Shown here: in pieces, positions 1 to 8,204 of the stretch
Position numbering within the stretch: position 1 is the first letter of the stretch
Layout of the letters: the number at the start of each line of letters is the position of its first letter
From: Pseudomarimonas arenosa
GTDB lineage: Bacteria; Pseudomonadota; Gammaproteobacteria; Xanthomonadales; Xanthomonadaceae
Assembly (NCBI RefSeq): GCF_014841215.1
Contig: NZ_JACYTR010000048.1
Location: 1 to 36,445, forward strand
DNA length: 36,445 bases
Reading direction: 5' to 3'
Program-made: the position numbers and the translations under genes
Notes under the pieces: generated by a model
What the model was told of the DNA's origin: nothing
What the model saw: the letters and a program-made list of their open reading frames with translations, nothing else
Databases searched by the model: none

Positions 1-30
1 AGCTACGCGGGACTGCGTCCCGATCTCGCC

Positions 31-123
31 CAAGTGGGCCCACCACTTGGGCTCGTCGCGCCTTGCACTCGACGCAAAGTCCTCGGTGATCATCCGCGCC
101 CCCTCATGAAATATCCGGGCTAA
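31..123 (-). repeat. 93-bp repeat, left copy (inverted relative to 36052-36144)
   Basis: Read on the minus strand from 123 to 31, this matches 36052-36144 on the plus strand with only two mismatches (ata/atg near the outer end and cacc/cact). The inner end contains CAAGTGG/CCACTTG, which can form a 7-bp hairpin. Beyond the repeat, toward the window edge, lies a GGGAC-TGC-GTCCC hairpin (9-21) next to a GCTACGC flank (2-8). The minus-strand frame from ATG 93 is open to the edge (starts MITEDFASSARRDEPKWWAH), so a truncated or partial coding sequence cannot be excluded. It is most likely a dispersed element such as a mobile-element end or REP-like unit; I do not recognise the family. Confidence 0.85.
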
Positions 124-217
124 TACACCCGGCTTGCGTGCGACGATGTCGCATCGCATGCTTGCCTTGAAACAGAATGCGCATCCGCCCATCCCATCGC
201 CGTTCGGAGTGCCCGAC

Positions 218-1501
218 GTGAGTGACGGCCGTCCGCCGAGAACATTGAACGATTGGCTGAGTTATCAGCAGCAGACCCATCCCGACGCCATCGCGCTCGG
301 CCTGGAGCGGGTGCAGACGATTTGGCAACGGCTGCAAGCTGGCGCCGTGGCGCAGCGGGTCATCACGGTGGCCGGCACCAATGGCAAGGGCTCGACCGCC
401 GCCATGCTGGAGGCGCTGGGTCGGCACGCCGGCTGGAAAGTCGGCTTGTACACCTCGCCGCATCTGCTGCGCTACAACGAACGGGTACGCGTGGCCGGTG
501 AATCGGTGAGCGACGCCGCGTTGATCGACGCATTCGAGCGCATCGAAGCGGCTCGTGGCGAACTGCCGCTGACCTTCTTCGAGTGGGGCACCTTGGCTGC
601 GCTGCTGGTGTTTGCCGAGTCCAAGCTTGACTTGGCAGTGCTGGAGGTCGGTCTCGGTGGCCGGCTCGATGCGGTGAATATCATTGATGCCGATGTCGCC
701 GTGGTGACGACGGTCGCGCTCGACCATATGGACCTGCTCGGCGGCGATCGCGAATCGATTGGGCGCGAGAAGGTCGGCATTGCCCGGGCCCACAAGCCCT
801 TGGTGCTGGGCGAGTTGGATCCGCCGGACAGTCTGCTGAAGGCGGCCCAGCGACTGGGCGCCAAATTGATACGACGCGGCCGTGAGTTCGATTGCGAGCA
901 GCGTCTGGGTGGGCGCTGGCAGTATCGCCAGGAGAACCTCAAGTTCGATCTGCCCTGGCCCACTCTGGTCGCGCCCTGCCAGATGAGCAATGCGGCCACC
1001 GCCCTGGTCGCCATTCGCTGCCTGCAGCCGATCGATCAGACCATCGCCGCGGCGGCCTTGGCCGACGTGCAGTTACCCGGACGCATGCAGCGCCTGCAAC
1101 GTGAGTGTGAGCTGCTGCTCGACGTGGCGCACAATCCGCAGGCCGTTCAGCAGCTCGCCCGCTGGCTCGGCAGCAACCGGGCCGTTGGCGCCACCCACGC
1201 CGTGTTCGCCTGTCTGGCCGACAAGGACGCTCCGGCCTTGGTAGCGCCGCTGATGTCCCTGGTCGACGCCTGGCATCTGGCGGGGCTGCCCGATGCTGGC
1301 GCCCGTGCACACCCGATCGCCGAAGCCTGGCCCAAGGTGGCGGGGCTGTTGTCGCGCAGTCTGGTCGATCATCACCCGACCGTGGCCGAAGCGCTGCAGG
1401 TGGCGCGTGAGCGTGCCGCGCCGGGCGATCGCATCGTGATTTACGGCTCCTTCCATACCGTGGCCAAGGCCATGCAGGAATTGTCCGTCCCCGGGCAGTG
1501 A
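218..1501 (+). CDS. folC: Bifunctional folylpolyglutamate synthase / dihydrofolate synthase
   Basis: FolC adds glutamate to dihydropteroate and to folates in the cytoplasm with ATP, the step that makes and retains folate cofactors. The Mur-ligase-type P-loop VAGTNGKGST lies near residues 50-60. It is followed by TSPHLLRYNERVRV, the LEVGLGGRLDAVN motif, VALDHMDLLG, and the C-terminal-domain motif DVAHNPQA. At 427 aa it has the usual family length. GTG 218 is chosen because the FolC-like sequence (RTLNDWLSY...) begins right after it and a ggag lies about 8 bases upstream. ATG 146 and TTG 134 are in frame but would add a non-conserved N-terminal extension. It heads the folC-SPOR-cvpA-purF run seen in many Gammaproteobacteria, where accD usually lies upstream; here the upstream side is a repeat and the window edge. 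Confidence 0.95.
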   Translation: MSDGRPPRTLNDWLSYQQQTHPDAIALGLERVQTIWQRLQAGAVAQRVITVAGTNGKGSTAAMLEALGRHAGWKVGLYTSPHLLRYNERVRVAGESVSDAALIDAFERIEAARGELPLTFFEWGTLAALLVFAESKLDLAVLEVGLGGRLDAVNIIDADVAVVTTVALDHMDLLGGDRESIGREKVGIARAHKPLVLGELDPPDSLLKAAQRLGAKLIRRGREFDCEQRLGGRWQYRQENLKFDLPWPTLVAPCQMSNAATALVAIRCLQPIDQTIAAAALADVQLPGRMQRLQRECELLLDVAHNPQAVQQLARWLGSNRAVGATHAVFACLADKDAPALVAPLMSLVDAWHLAGLPDAGARAHPIAEAWPKVAGLLSRSLVDHHPTVAEALQVARERAAPGDRIVIYGSFHTVAKAMQELSVPGQ

Positions 1502-1625
1502 CTGCGCGTCGCGCGACAACCAGCATCGCCCGGATGCGCCGAATCAACCCTGCCAGGTCGCAGGATCAGACTGAATCGCTGCCTACCTTGGCAAATCCGG
1601 CACGGAGCTGGCTTGCCGAAGGCCG

Positions 1626-1631
1626 TATAAT
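1626..1631 (+). promoter_or_regulatory. Possible -10 box upstream of the SPOR-protein gene
   Basis: A perfect TATAAT hexamer lies about 30 bases before the SPOR-protein start in the 160-base gap after folC. I see no convincing -35 box at the right spacing, so it is only a candidate for a separate start for the dedD-cvpA-purF part of the cluster. Confidence 0.35.
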
Positions 1632-1661
1632 CCGCGCCCAGCGCTCGCATACCGGATGCTC

Positions 1662-2663
1662 ATGGATCAAGCACTGAAGCAACGCCTGATAGGCGCCGCC
1701 GTTCTGGTGGCGCTTGCCGTCATCTTTGTGCCCCTGCTGCTGGATGTGCCCGAGCAGGCGCCACCGGCTAGCACACTGCCGTTGGACATGCCCGCGACGC
1801 CGAACTCCGAGCTGCACACGCGCAAGATTCCGCTCGACCTGCCACCGCCGGGCGTCGTGGGCGATACCGATTCGGCGGCTGAAAATGGGCCGCCGCCAGC
1901 GCCAGCAGACCCCAATCAAGTCGTGACGGTGGATGCCGACAACGCCAAACCGCGCGCGGTCGAACCCGGTCAGGGGCCGTCAGCGCCGCCCGAAACACCA
2001 GCGGCGGTGATCGCCGCAGAACAGCCTCAGCCCGCGCCACCCGGCCGTGAGGTCGCCACGGCGCCGCGCCCCGCCGCCGAGGTGCCGCCTCCGCCGCAGC
2101 CTCCGGCGCCGCCGGTGGCGGCGTCAGCACCGTCCAATACTGCACCGGCCAGTGCTCAGGTGGCAGGGCGCTACTTCATCAATCTCGGTAGTTTTGGCAA
2201 TCGACAGAATGCCGAGGGTCTGCGGCAGCGTCTGCAGGGCCGTGGTGTGAATGTACTGGTGGAACAAGTCAGCCTGTCGAGCGGTCCGGCGCAACGGCTG
2301 CGCGCGGGCCCCTATCGCAGCCGGGCCGACGCTGAGAAAGCCATGCTGACCCTGGCACGTGCCGAGCCCGGCAACGCCTTCGCTGTGGTGGAACTGGATG
2401 CTGAGGAAGCGCCAGCCGCCGTCCGTCGAGGCGCCTTCGCGGTGCAAGTGGGGGCGCTGAAGGATGAAGCCGAGGCCAATGCGCTGCGCGATCGACTGCG
2501 TGGTGCGGGCTACGCGGCCTATGTTGCTCGTGCGCAGACCGACGCTGGCGTTCTGTGGCGGGTGCGGGCCGGGCCTGAGCTCAATCGCGATCGGGCCAAT
2601 CAGGTGCGCGACGAGCTGAAGAGCAAACTGCAATTGGATGGCATGGTGGTAAGTCATCCGTGA
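1662..2663 (+). CDS. dedD: SPOR-domain membrane protein (DedD-like) with two SPOR repeats
   Basis: This is a single-pass inner-membrane protein with a periplasmic peptidoglycan-binding region. SPOR domains bind denuded glycan strands at the division septum. A short cytoplasmic start (MDQALKQRLIGA) leads into one transmembrane helix (about residues 9-30). A long Pro/Ala-rich linker follows (about 35-165). Two tandem SPOR repeats come next, one starting near YFINLGSFGN and one near FAVQVGALKD, each ending with the (W/L)R(V/L)RAGP signature. E. coli DedD has one SPOR domain, so the second is an extension. ATG 1662 is preferred to ATG 1656 because MDQALKQRLIGA is the usual DedD N-terminus. The folC-dedD-cvpA-purF order supports the name. 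Confidence 0.85.
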   Translation: MDQALKQRLIGAAVLVALAVIFVPLLLDVPEQAPPASTLPLDMPATPNSELHTRKIPLDLPPPGVVGDTDSAAENGPPPAPADPNQVVTVDADNAKPRAVEPGQGPSAPPETPAAVIAAEQPQPAPPGREVATAPRPAAEVPPPPQPPAPPVAASAPSNTAPASAQVAGRYFINLGSFGNRQNAEGLRQRLQGRGVNVLVEQVSLSSGPAQRLRAGPYRSRADAEKAMLTLARAEPGNAFAVVELDAEEAPAAVRRGAFAVQVGALKDEAEANALRDRLRGAGYAAYVARAQTDAGVLWRVRAGPELNRDRANQVRDELKSKLQLDGMVVSHP

Positions 2664-2683
2664 TCAGTCGCTTCTAGCAAGCC

Positions 2684-3223
2684 ATGCCATGGCTGGACAT
2701 CATTCTACTTGGCGCCTTGCTGGTCTCGGCCTTGCTGGGCCTGTGGCGCGGCTTGATCGTCGAGGTGATGTCCCTGTTGTCCTGGGCTGCTGCCTTCATC
2801 ATGGCGGTGCTGTTTGGTGCACAGTTGGAGCCGATGTTAAGTGGTGTGATCGAGGCGGCGGGGCTGCGAACGGCGGTCGCCCACATCGGCATCTTCTTGC
2901 TCACTCTGGTGGCTGGCGGCGCCTTGACCTGGCTGCTGTCACGGCTGATCGAGAAGACTGGCCTGTCAGGAACCGATCGGATGCTGGGCTTGGGCTTCGG
3001 TCTGCTGCGTGGCGCCGCCTTCGGCATTGCCTGTGTGCTGGTGCTGGGTTTGACGCCGGTGCCGCAAAGTCCGGCCTGGTCGCAGTCGACCATGGTGGGC
3101 GTGTTGATGCCAGGCGCCGAATGGCTGCGACAGCAGCTGCCTTCCAGCGTGGCTGAGAGAGTCAGCTGGCAGGCCCAGGCGGCGGAAGAGGTGCCTGAAG
3201 TTGAGACCGGTCGGCAGAACTGA
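2684..3223 (+). CDS. cvpA: CvpA family membrane protein
   Basis: This is a small integral membrane protein of the CvpA (colicin V production) family, which sits just upstream of purF in many Proteobacteria. About four hydrophobic segments are visible: residues 3-22, 27-47, 63-84 and 101-121. An amphipathic C-terminal tail of about 50 residues follows. The start WLDIILLGALLVSALLGLWRG is typical of the family. At 179 aa it has normal length. It begins 20 bases after the SPOR gene and is probably cotranscribed with it. The molecular function is not firmly established in the family; roles in envelope homeostasis are discussed. Confidence 0.93.
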   Translation: MPWLDIILLGALLVSALLGLWRGLIVEVMSLLSWAAAFIMAVLFGAQLEPMLSGVIEAAGLRTAVAHIGIFLLTLVAGGALTWLLSRLIEKTGLSGTDRMLGLGFGLLRGAAFGIACVLVLGLTPVPQSPAWSQSTMVGVLMPGAEWLRQQLPSSVAERVSWQAQAAEEVPEVETGRQN

Positions 3224-3274
3224 ACAAATGCGTTGGCGGGCATGGCGGCCCGGCAACTAGGATTAAGATCGTAG

Positions 3275-3288
3275 GGGACGCGAGTCCC
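3275..3288 (+). promoter_or_regulatory. Hairpin with GCGA tetraloop just before purF
   Basis: GGGAC-GCGA-GTCCC forms a 5-bp stem with a GNRA-type tetraloop. It ends 14 bases before the purF ATG, immediately ahead of the purine-rich ribosome site gagagaggc. It could modulate translation or stabilise the purF 5' end. There is no T-run, so it is not a terminator. Confidence 0.4.
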
Positions 3289-3302
3289 GAGAGAGGCAAA
3301 AC

Positions 3303-4787
3303 ATGTGCGGCATCATCGGAATCGTCAGTCGCTCGGAAGTGGCCGGGCCGCTGTATGACGGACTCACTGTGCTGCAGCATCGCGGTCAGGATGCGGCGGG
3401 TATCGCCACCGCGGACGGTAACAAGATCCGCGTCCACAAGGGCACCGGACTGGTCAAGGACGTGTTCGACGAAGCCGCGATGCGTCTGCTGCGCGGACAA
3501 GTCGGCATCGCCCACTGCCGCTACCCGACCGCCGGCTCGGAAGGTTCCGATGAGGCCCAGCCGTTCTACGTCAACTCGCCGTTTGGCATTGCCTTGGCCC
3601 ACAACGGCAATCTGACCAATACCGAATCCCTGCGTCGGCAAGTGTTCGAGCAGGATCGGCGCAACATCAATACCGAGTCGGACTCCGAAGTGCTGCTGAA
3701 TGTGTTTGCCCATGAACTCGATGCGCGCAAGCAGCTGAGCCCCGAGGCGGCCATGGATGCCGTGACCCATGTGCATCGGCGCTGCACCGGTGGTTATGCC
3801 GTCGTGGCCCAGGTGCTGGGTCTCGGCCTGGTGGCATTTCGCGACCCCAATGGCATACGCCCCTTGGTGCTGGGCAAGCGCAGCGGCCCGGATGGCGACG
3901 AATGGGCGGTGGCCTCGGAGTCGGTGGCGCTTGATCTGATCGGCTTCGCTCGCCAGCGCGATGTTGCGCCCGGCGAGGCGGTGGTGATCACCGAGTCTGG
4001 TCAGATGCACAGTCGGCCGATGGCCAATCCAGGCCCGCACCGTCCCTGCGTATTCGAATACGTGTACTTCGCTCGTCCTGATTCGATGATGGACGAGATC
4101 AATGTGCACAAAGCGCGCATGCGGATGGGGGTGAAACTGGGTGAGAAGATTCTGCGGCTGCGCCCCGATCACGATATCGATACGGTGATCCCGATTCCTG
4201 ATTCCTCACGCGATGCCGCGCTGGAAGTGGCAAACGTGCTGGGCGTTAAGTACCGCGAAGGCTTTATCAAGAACCGCTACGTCGGCCGCACCTTCATCAT
4301 GCCGGGGCAGGGGCAGCGGGTGAAGTCGGTGCGCCGCAAGCTGAATCCGATTCCGCTGGAGTTCCGCAGCCGGGTGGTGTTGCTGGTCGATGACTCGATC
4401 GTGCGCGGCACCACCAGCCAGCAGATCGTGCAGATGGCCCGCGAGGCCGGCGCCAGCAAGGTCTACCTGGCCTCGGCGGCGCCGCCGGTGCGATTTCCGA
4501 ATATCTATGGCATCGACATGCCGTCGGCCAGCGAACTGGTGGCGTACAACCGCAGTGAGGAAGAAATCCAGGCGGTACTGGGCTGTGACTGGTTGATCTA
4601 TCAGGATCTCGCCGATCTGGAAGACGCAGTGGCCGGCCCCAAGCGGCAAGGCATGCGCTTCGATACCTCGTGCTTTTCCGGCGAATACGTCACTGGGGTC
4701 GAACAGGATTACTTTGAGCGCCTGCAGCAACAGCGCGCCGACGCGATCAAGGAGGATCGGCGGCAAGCCACTCGGCGCACCGGTTGA
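3303..4787 (+). CDS. purF: Amidophosphoribosyltransferase
   Basis: PurF catalyses the first committed step of de novo purine synthesis: PRPP plus glutamine gives phosphoribosylamine. The N-terminal glutaminase domain starts [11 protein letters not shown], with Cys2 as the nucleophile and no propeptide. [17 protein letters not shown] and the [11 protein letters not shown] region follow. The C-terminal phosphoribosyltransferase domain has the PRPP-binding motif [14 protein letters not shown] at about residues 360-373, and ends with [14 protein letters not shown]. At 494 aa it is close to the E. coli-type enzyme (about 505). The ATG is preceded by gagagaggc. The downstream DUF455 gene begins shortly after the stop. 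Confidence 0.97.
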   Translation: MCGIIGIVSRSEVAGPLYDGLTVLQHRGQDAAGIATADGNKIRVHKGTGLVKDVFDEAAMRLLRGQVGIAHCRYPTAGSEGSDEAQPFYVNSPFGIALAHNGNLTNTESLRRQVFEQDRRNINTESDSEVLLNVFAHELDARKQLSPEAAMDAVTHVHRRCTGGYAVVAQVLGLGLVAFRDPNGIRPLVLGKRSGPDGDEWAVASESVALDLIGFARQRDVAPGEAVVITESGQMHSRPMANPGPHRPCVFEYVYFARPDSMMDEINVHKARMRMGVKLGEKILRLRPDHDIDTVIPIPDSSRDAALEVANVLGVKYREGFIKNRYVGRTFIMPGQGQRVKSVRRKLNPIPLEFRSRVVLLVDDSIVRGTTSQQIVQMAREAGASKVYLASAAPPVRFPNIYGIDMPSASELVAYNRSEEEIQAVLGCDWLIYQDLADLEDAVAGPKRQGMRFDTSCFSGEYVTGVEQDYFERLQQQRADAIKEDRRQATRRTG

Positions 4788-4813
4788 GCGCATCGGCCTG
4801 TCGTTCCGTAACA

Positions 4814-5614
4814 ATGAGCGAGCTACGAGCGCAGGCGGTCGCGCTGCTGGCCGAGTCAGATCCTGAGCTTAAGGCGCTGGGTTCTCAGCGTCTTTACCGC
4901 CAGCTCTGCAAGGGCGAGATTGCTATTGACCCAGCGGCTGCGCCTGCCACTCCGGCGGCGGCCGGACGGCCGCAGCGGCCACCGCTGGTAGAGCCGCGAC
5001 GGCTGACTTCGCGCGGACTCGGCTCGGTGGAAGGACGACAAGCCTTCGTTCACGCCATCGCCCATATCGAATTCAATGCGATCAATCTGGCCTGGGATGC
5101 GGTGCAGCGGTTCTCCGGCATGCCCGAGCAGTTCTATCGCGACTGGGCGCGCGTAGCCGACGACGAATCACGGCACTTCCTGATGCTGCGCGGACGATTG
5201 CGTGAGATCGGTGCCGATTATGGGGATTTCTCGGCCCATAACGGGCTGTGGGAGATGGCGGAAAAGACCGCCCATAGCTGCACCGACCGCATGGCCCTGG
5301 TGCCGCGTGTGCTGGAAGCTCGTGGTCTTGATGTCACCCCTGGCATGATCATCAAGCTCAGGCACTTGGAAGACCATGTCACAGCCGATATCCTGCAGAT
5401 CATCCTTAACGAGGAAGTTGATCACGTGGCTATCGGCACTCGCTGGTACCTTTGGTGTTGTCAGCGTGATGGCCTCGATCCCGAAGCACATTTCTTCAGC
5501 CTGGTCAGCCAGCACGCCCTGGCGGCCATCCGCTCGCCGTTCAACGACGATGCGCGGCGTGAGGCGGGCTTCAGCGAGGGTGAACTGGCTTGGATCAACG
5601 CGCAGGCCAGGTGA
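4814..5614 (+). CDS. Ferritin-like DUF455 family protein
   Basis: This 266-residue predicted cytoplasmic helical protein belongs to the DUF455 ferritin-like group. Putative di-metal ligands are visible as HIEFNAI, DDESRHF (ExxH) and NEEVDHV (an E and an H on the same helix), the pattern of a four-helix di-iron fold. About 70 residues at the N-terminus, with an Ala/Pro linker, precede the ferritin-like core. The function of the family is not established; di-iron oxidase or hydroxylase-like roles are often suggested. ATG 4814 is preferred; an in-frame TTG at 4784 would overlap the purF stop but adds a non-conserved leader. The stop overlaps the GTG of the next gene (GTGA), so the two are probably translationally coupled. 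Confidence 0.85.
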   Translation: MSELRAQAVALLAESDPELKALGSQRLYRQLCKGEIAIDPAAAPATPAAAGRPQRPPLVEPRRLTSRGLGSVEGRQAFVHAIAHIEFNAINLAWDAVQRFSGMPEQFYRDWARVADDESRHFLMLRGRLREIGADYGDFSAHNGLWEMAEKTAHSCTDRMALVPRVLEARGLDVTPGMIIKLRHLEDHVTADILQIILNEEVDHVAIGTRWYLWCCQRDGLDPEAHFFSLVSQHALAAIRSPFNDDARREAGFSEGELAWINAQAR

Positions 5615-6789
5615 GCAGGCGGTTTCGGCGCTGGGGGGCGTTCGGTCTCTGGTCGATTGGCACCGTTGCCTTGTTGATCGCCTTCAGCGGCACGCGCACG
5701 CTGGCCTGGTCGCCGACCGTCGCACCGTTGCCGATTACCTGGCTGCAGGCCGATTCGCCATCGGTGAAACTGCTGCGCCAGGGCGACGCCTGGGAGATGC
5801 GTGCCGATCCCGGCGTTTCGATGGCGGTGGCCAGTCACACACCCAAGGCGCTCAACGCCGACGACTATCGCTATCTCGAACTCAAGGTCGGTGAGCTCGA
5901 TCCGCTGTTTCGCCTTGCCTTGTTGTGGCAAGCGGAAGAACGCTGGCATTCGCAGCCGCTGCCGCGCACCCTGGGTTCGATTACCGTAATGGATCTGCAG
6001 CGAGTGCCGGAATGGCAGGGGCGGGTGCAACGCATCGGCGTGGTGTTGTTGCCCAACGATTACGTCAGTGCCCAGGTGTTGCCGCCGCTGAGCGCGCGGA
6101 TCGACGGCGTCAGCCTGCATGGCGAGCGAGTGGATCTGGCGCTGCGCTCCTTGGCCAGCTGGTGGTTGTCCTTGCGGCCCTGGAATGGGCGCAGCAATCA
6201 CTCGGCAGGCTCTGAGCTGGGTTTGCAGAAGGAGCCGTCGTTGACCCTGTTTGTCGCCCTCGCCTTGGGCTGGGCGATGCTCTGCGGGGTGCTGGTCAGC
6301 ACTGCGCGGCAGCGTCTTCTGTGGCGGATGTTGACCTTGCACTTGGCTGTGCTGGGCGCCTGGCAAGCCACTCAGCTGAGCATTCGCGCCTACCGGGCGG
6401 CGGTTGCCGCGCAGTACGCCGAGCCAGAGCGGGGCTGGCCTTTGGCGGCCTTGCCCGCCGCCGCCCAGGATGCCTGGAAACTGTCCTCATTGCTGCGTGA
6501 CACTGCGCCGAAACGAATGGTGGTGTGGAGCCAGTCGGAATTCCTGGCTGAGTATCCGGTATGGCTGCTGCGAGAATTCAACGTCGGCACACTGGGCAAA
6601 CCGGCCCAGTTGCCTGAACTGCTGCGCGCCTGGGTGGAGCCTGTGGTGGTGCTGGCCGGCGATGAGGGCTGGGGTTATCGCGCGGACACCCGTCAGCTCG
6701 AATTTGATCAGCTCCGATTGGATGCGCAGCCGATCTTTCAGGGCCAGGTGCTGAGTGCATTCGTGCTGCGAGGTGGCCGTTCGCCATGA
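5611..6789 (+). CDS. Membrane protein of unknown function, GT-C partner-like
   Basis: I do not recognise this 392-residue protein. It has an N-terminal helix (about residues 8-26), then a roughly 180-residue region likely outside the cytoplasm. Two further hydrophobic segments follow (around LFVALALGWAMLCGVLV and LHLAVLGAWQATQL). A soluble C-terminal part of about 120 residues ends ...SAFVLRGGRSP. The extracytoplasmic part is Trp- and Leu-rich with no obvious catalytic motif. The GTG start is fixed by the GTGA overlap with the DUF455 stop, and the end overlaps the next start as ATGA. It therefore sits between, and is probably made together with, a ferritin-like protein and a membrane glycosyltransferase-like protein. 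A cell-surface glycan role is inference. Confidence 0.75.
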   Translation: MSRRFRRWGAFGLWSIGTVALLIAFSGTRTLAWSPTVAPLPITWLQADSPSVKLLRQGDAWEMRADPGVSMAVASHTPKALNADDYRYLELKVGELDPLFRLALLWQAEERWHSQPLPRTLGSITVMDLQRVPEWQGRVQRIGVVLLPNDYVSAQVLPPLSARIDGVSLHGERVDLALRSLASWWLSLRPWNGRSNHSAGSELGLQKEPSLTLFVALALGWAMLCGVLVSTARQRLLWRMLTLHLAVLGAWQATQLSIRAYRAAVAAQYAEPERGWPLAALPAAAQDAWKLSSLLRDTAPKRMVVWSQSEFLAEYPVWLLREFNVGTLGKPAQLPELLRAWVEPVVVLAGDEGWGYRADTRQLEFDQLRLDAQPIFQGQVLSAFVLRGGRSP

Positions 6790-8204
6790 TCGAACTGGGC
6801 CTGGCGTTGCTGATTCTCACCTCTGCAACCTTACTCGCGTATCTGCTGTTGGCTGGCCTGTTCTCGGCAGACCCGGCGGTCGGCGGGGTGCCGGCGCGGC
6901 TGGGAGAGGCCTATCTTCTGGCCGTGCTCGGCGGCGGAGTCGGGTTGAGCTTGCTAGGCGAGGCGCTGATCCCCGGGCCCTCCGGCTTGTTCGTGCTGAC
7001 TGGGGTGGCGGTTCTGTTTCTGGTGTCGACGCTGACCAGGGCTTCTGGCCGGCAGCGAGTCAAGCTGTTTGTCGGTCGAGCCCGCTGGCGACCTTCCTGG
7101 CCGGCCCTGCTTGGAGCCGCCCTGCTGCTGATCATCGGCATCCAGGCCCTGTCATTGCCGACCCTGACCTGGGATGCCTGGAACACCTGGTTGGCCAAAT
7201 CCAAGGCCTGGGTACACGCTGGCCAGTTTGTCAGCGTGCTGCCGATCGAGGCTTGGTTGGGAGCGTCGGATCCTCAATCGATTCACGTGGTCGCGCATGT
7301 CTATCCGGAAGCCCTGCCGCGCAGCGTGGCCTTTCTGGTGGCTGCCACCGGAGACTGGAGCGACCGTATCGCGCATCTGCCCTGGCCGCTGCTCTGGCTC
7401 GCCCTGGGCGGCGTGATGTGGGGCGGACTCGCGGCTCTGAGCTTGGACCGACGTGCCCGCAGCCTGATCTGCCTGGGATTGCTCACCCTGCCCCTGGTCA
7501 CCGCTCATGCCAGTCTGGCCGGCTATGCCGACCTGTGGCTGAGCGCCGTGCTGTTGGCGGCGGCAGTCCCTGCAATGCGCTACTTCCTGCGGCGCCAGCG
7601 GCGTGAGCTCTGCCATGCCCTGCTGTTCGTCGCTTTGCTGCCGGCGGTCAAGCAGGAGGGCGGCATCTACGCCGGGCTGTTCTTGATCGCCTTGTTGCTG
7701 GCGCATTTGCCCTGGCGTCATGGACTGTTGCTGCTGGTCGTCGCGCCCTTGCTGGTGACAGCGTTGATCTATCTGACTCCGGTTTCCGTGCCAATTCCGG
7801 GTGTAGGTTGGCTGCGGCTGGCCTGGGGCAGTGTGGAAGTGCCCGATGCCTGGCATATGGCGCTGTTCTGGCGACCGGTCAGCGTCACCGTACTTAGCTC
7901 ATTGTTCCTGCTGCCGAACTGGTCGCTGTTGTGGTACCTGACACCGGTTCTGTTGATATGGCGTTTCCGAACTCTGGCAGCGGCGCCGACGCGCTTCCTG
8001 TTTCTCCTGTTTGCCTTGAGCGCACAGTTTCACTTTGTGTTGTTCTTCTTTACCGATGCTTCCGCCTGGGCGCAGGACCTGACCAGCCTGAACCGCTTGT
8101 TGCTGCACACCGCGGCGATTCAGGTCTTGCTGCTGGCTGCCCTGGGCTGGCAACGCAGCCGGTGCTACGGACGCTACACGCGCCCCGAGCTGGCCAGTAG
8201 CTGA
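6786..8204 (+). CDS. Multi-spanning membrane protein, GT-C/GT39-like glycosyltransferase candidate
   Basis: This is a 472-residue polytopic protein with around ten or more hydrophobic segments. After the first helices it carries TWDAWNTWLAKSKAW (about residue 129 onward), resembling the acidic motif that GT-C enzymes place in their first extracytoplasmic loop. A later loop contains KQEGGIYAGL. GT-C enzymes use polyprenyl-phosphate-linked sugars outside the membrane; activity here is inferred from topology and that motif only. The start overlaps the previous stop (ATGA). The 3' end overlaps the end of the opposing glycosyltransferase gene by 31 bases. Confidence 0.7.
   Translation: MIELGLALLILTSATLLAYLLLAGLFSADPAVGGVPARLGEAYLLAVLGGGVGLSLLGEALIPGPSGLFVLTGVAVLFLVSTLTRASGRQRVKLFVGRARWRPSWPALLGAALLLIIGIQALSLPTLTWDAWNTWLAKSKAWVHAGQFVSVLPIEAWLGASDPQSIHVVAHVYPEALPRSVAFLVAATGDWSDRIAHLPWPLLWLALGGVMWGGLAALSLDRRARSLICLGLLTLPLVTAHASLAGYADLWLSAVLLAAAVPAMRYFLRRQRRELCHALLFVALLPAVKQEGGIYAGLFLIALLLAHLPWRHGLLLLVVAPLLVTALIYLTPVSVPIPGVGWLRLAWGSVEVPDAWHMALFWRPVSVTVLSSLFLLPNWSLLWYLTPVLLIWRFRTLAAAPTRFLFLLFALSAQFHFVLFFFTDASAWAQDLTSLNRLLLHTAAIQVLLLAALGWQRSRCYGRYTRPELASS

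Noticed and set aside
3162-4172. Long minus-strand frame (336 codons) opposite purF
   Set aside because: It is an antisense shadow of the unmistakable purF coding sequence; its translation is His/Arg/Gly-rich with no recognisable domain.
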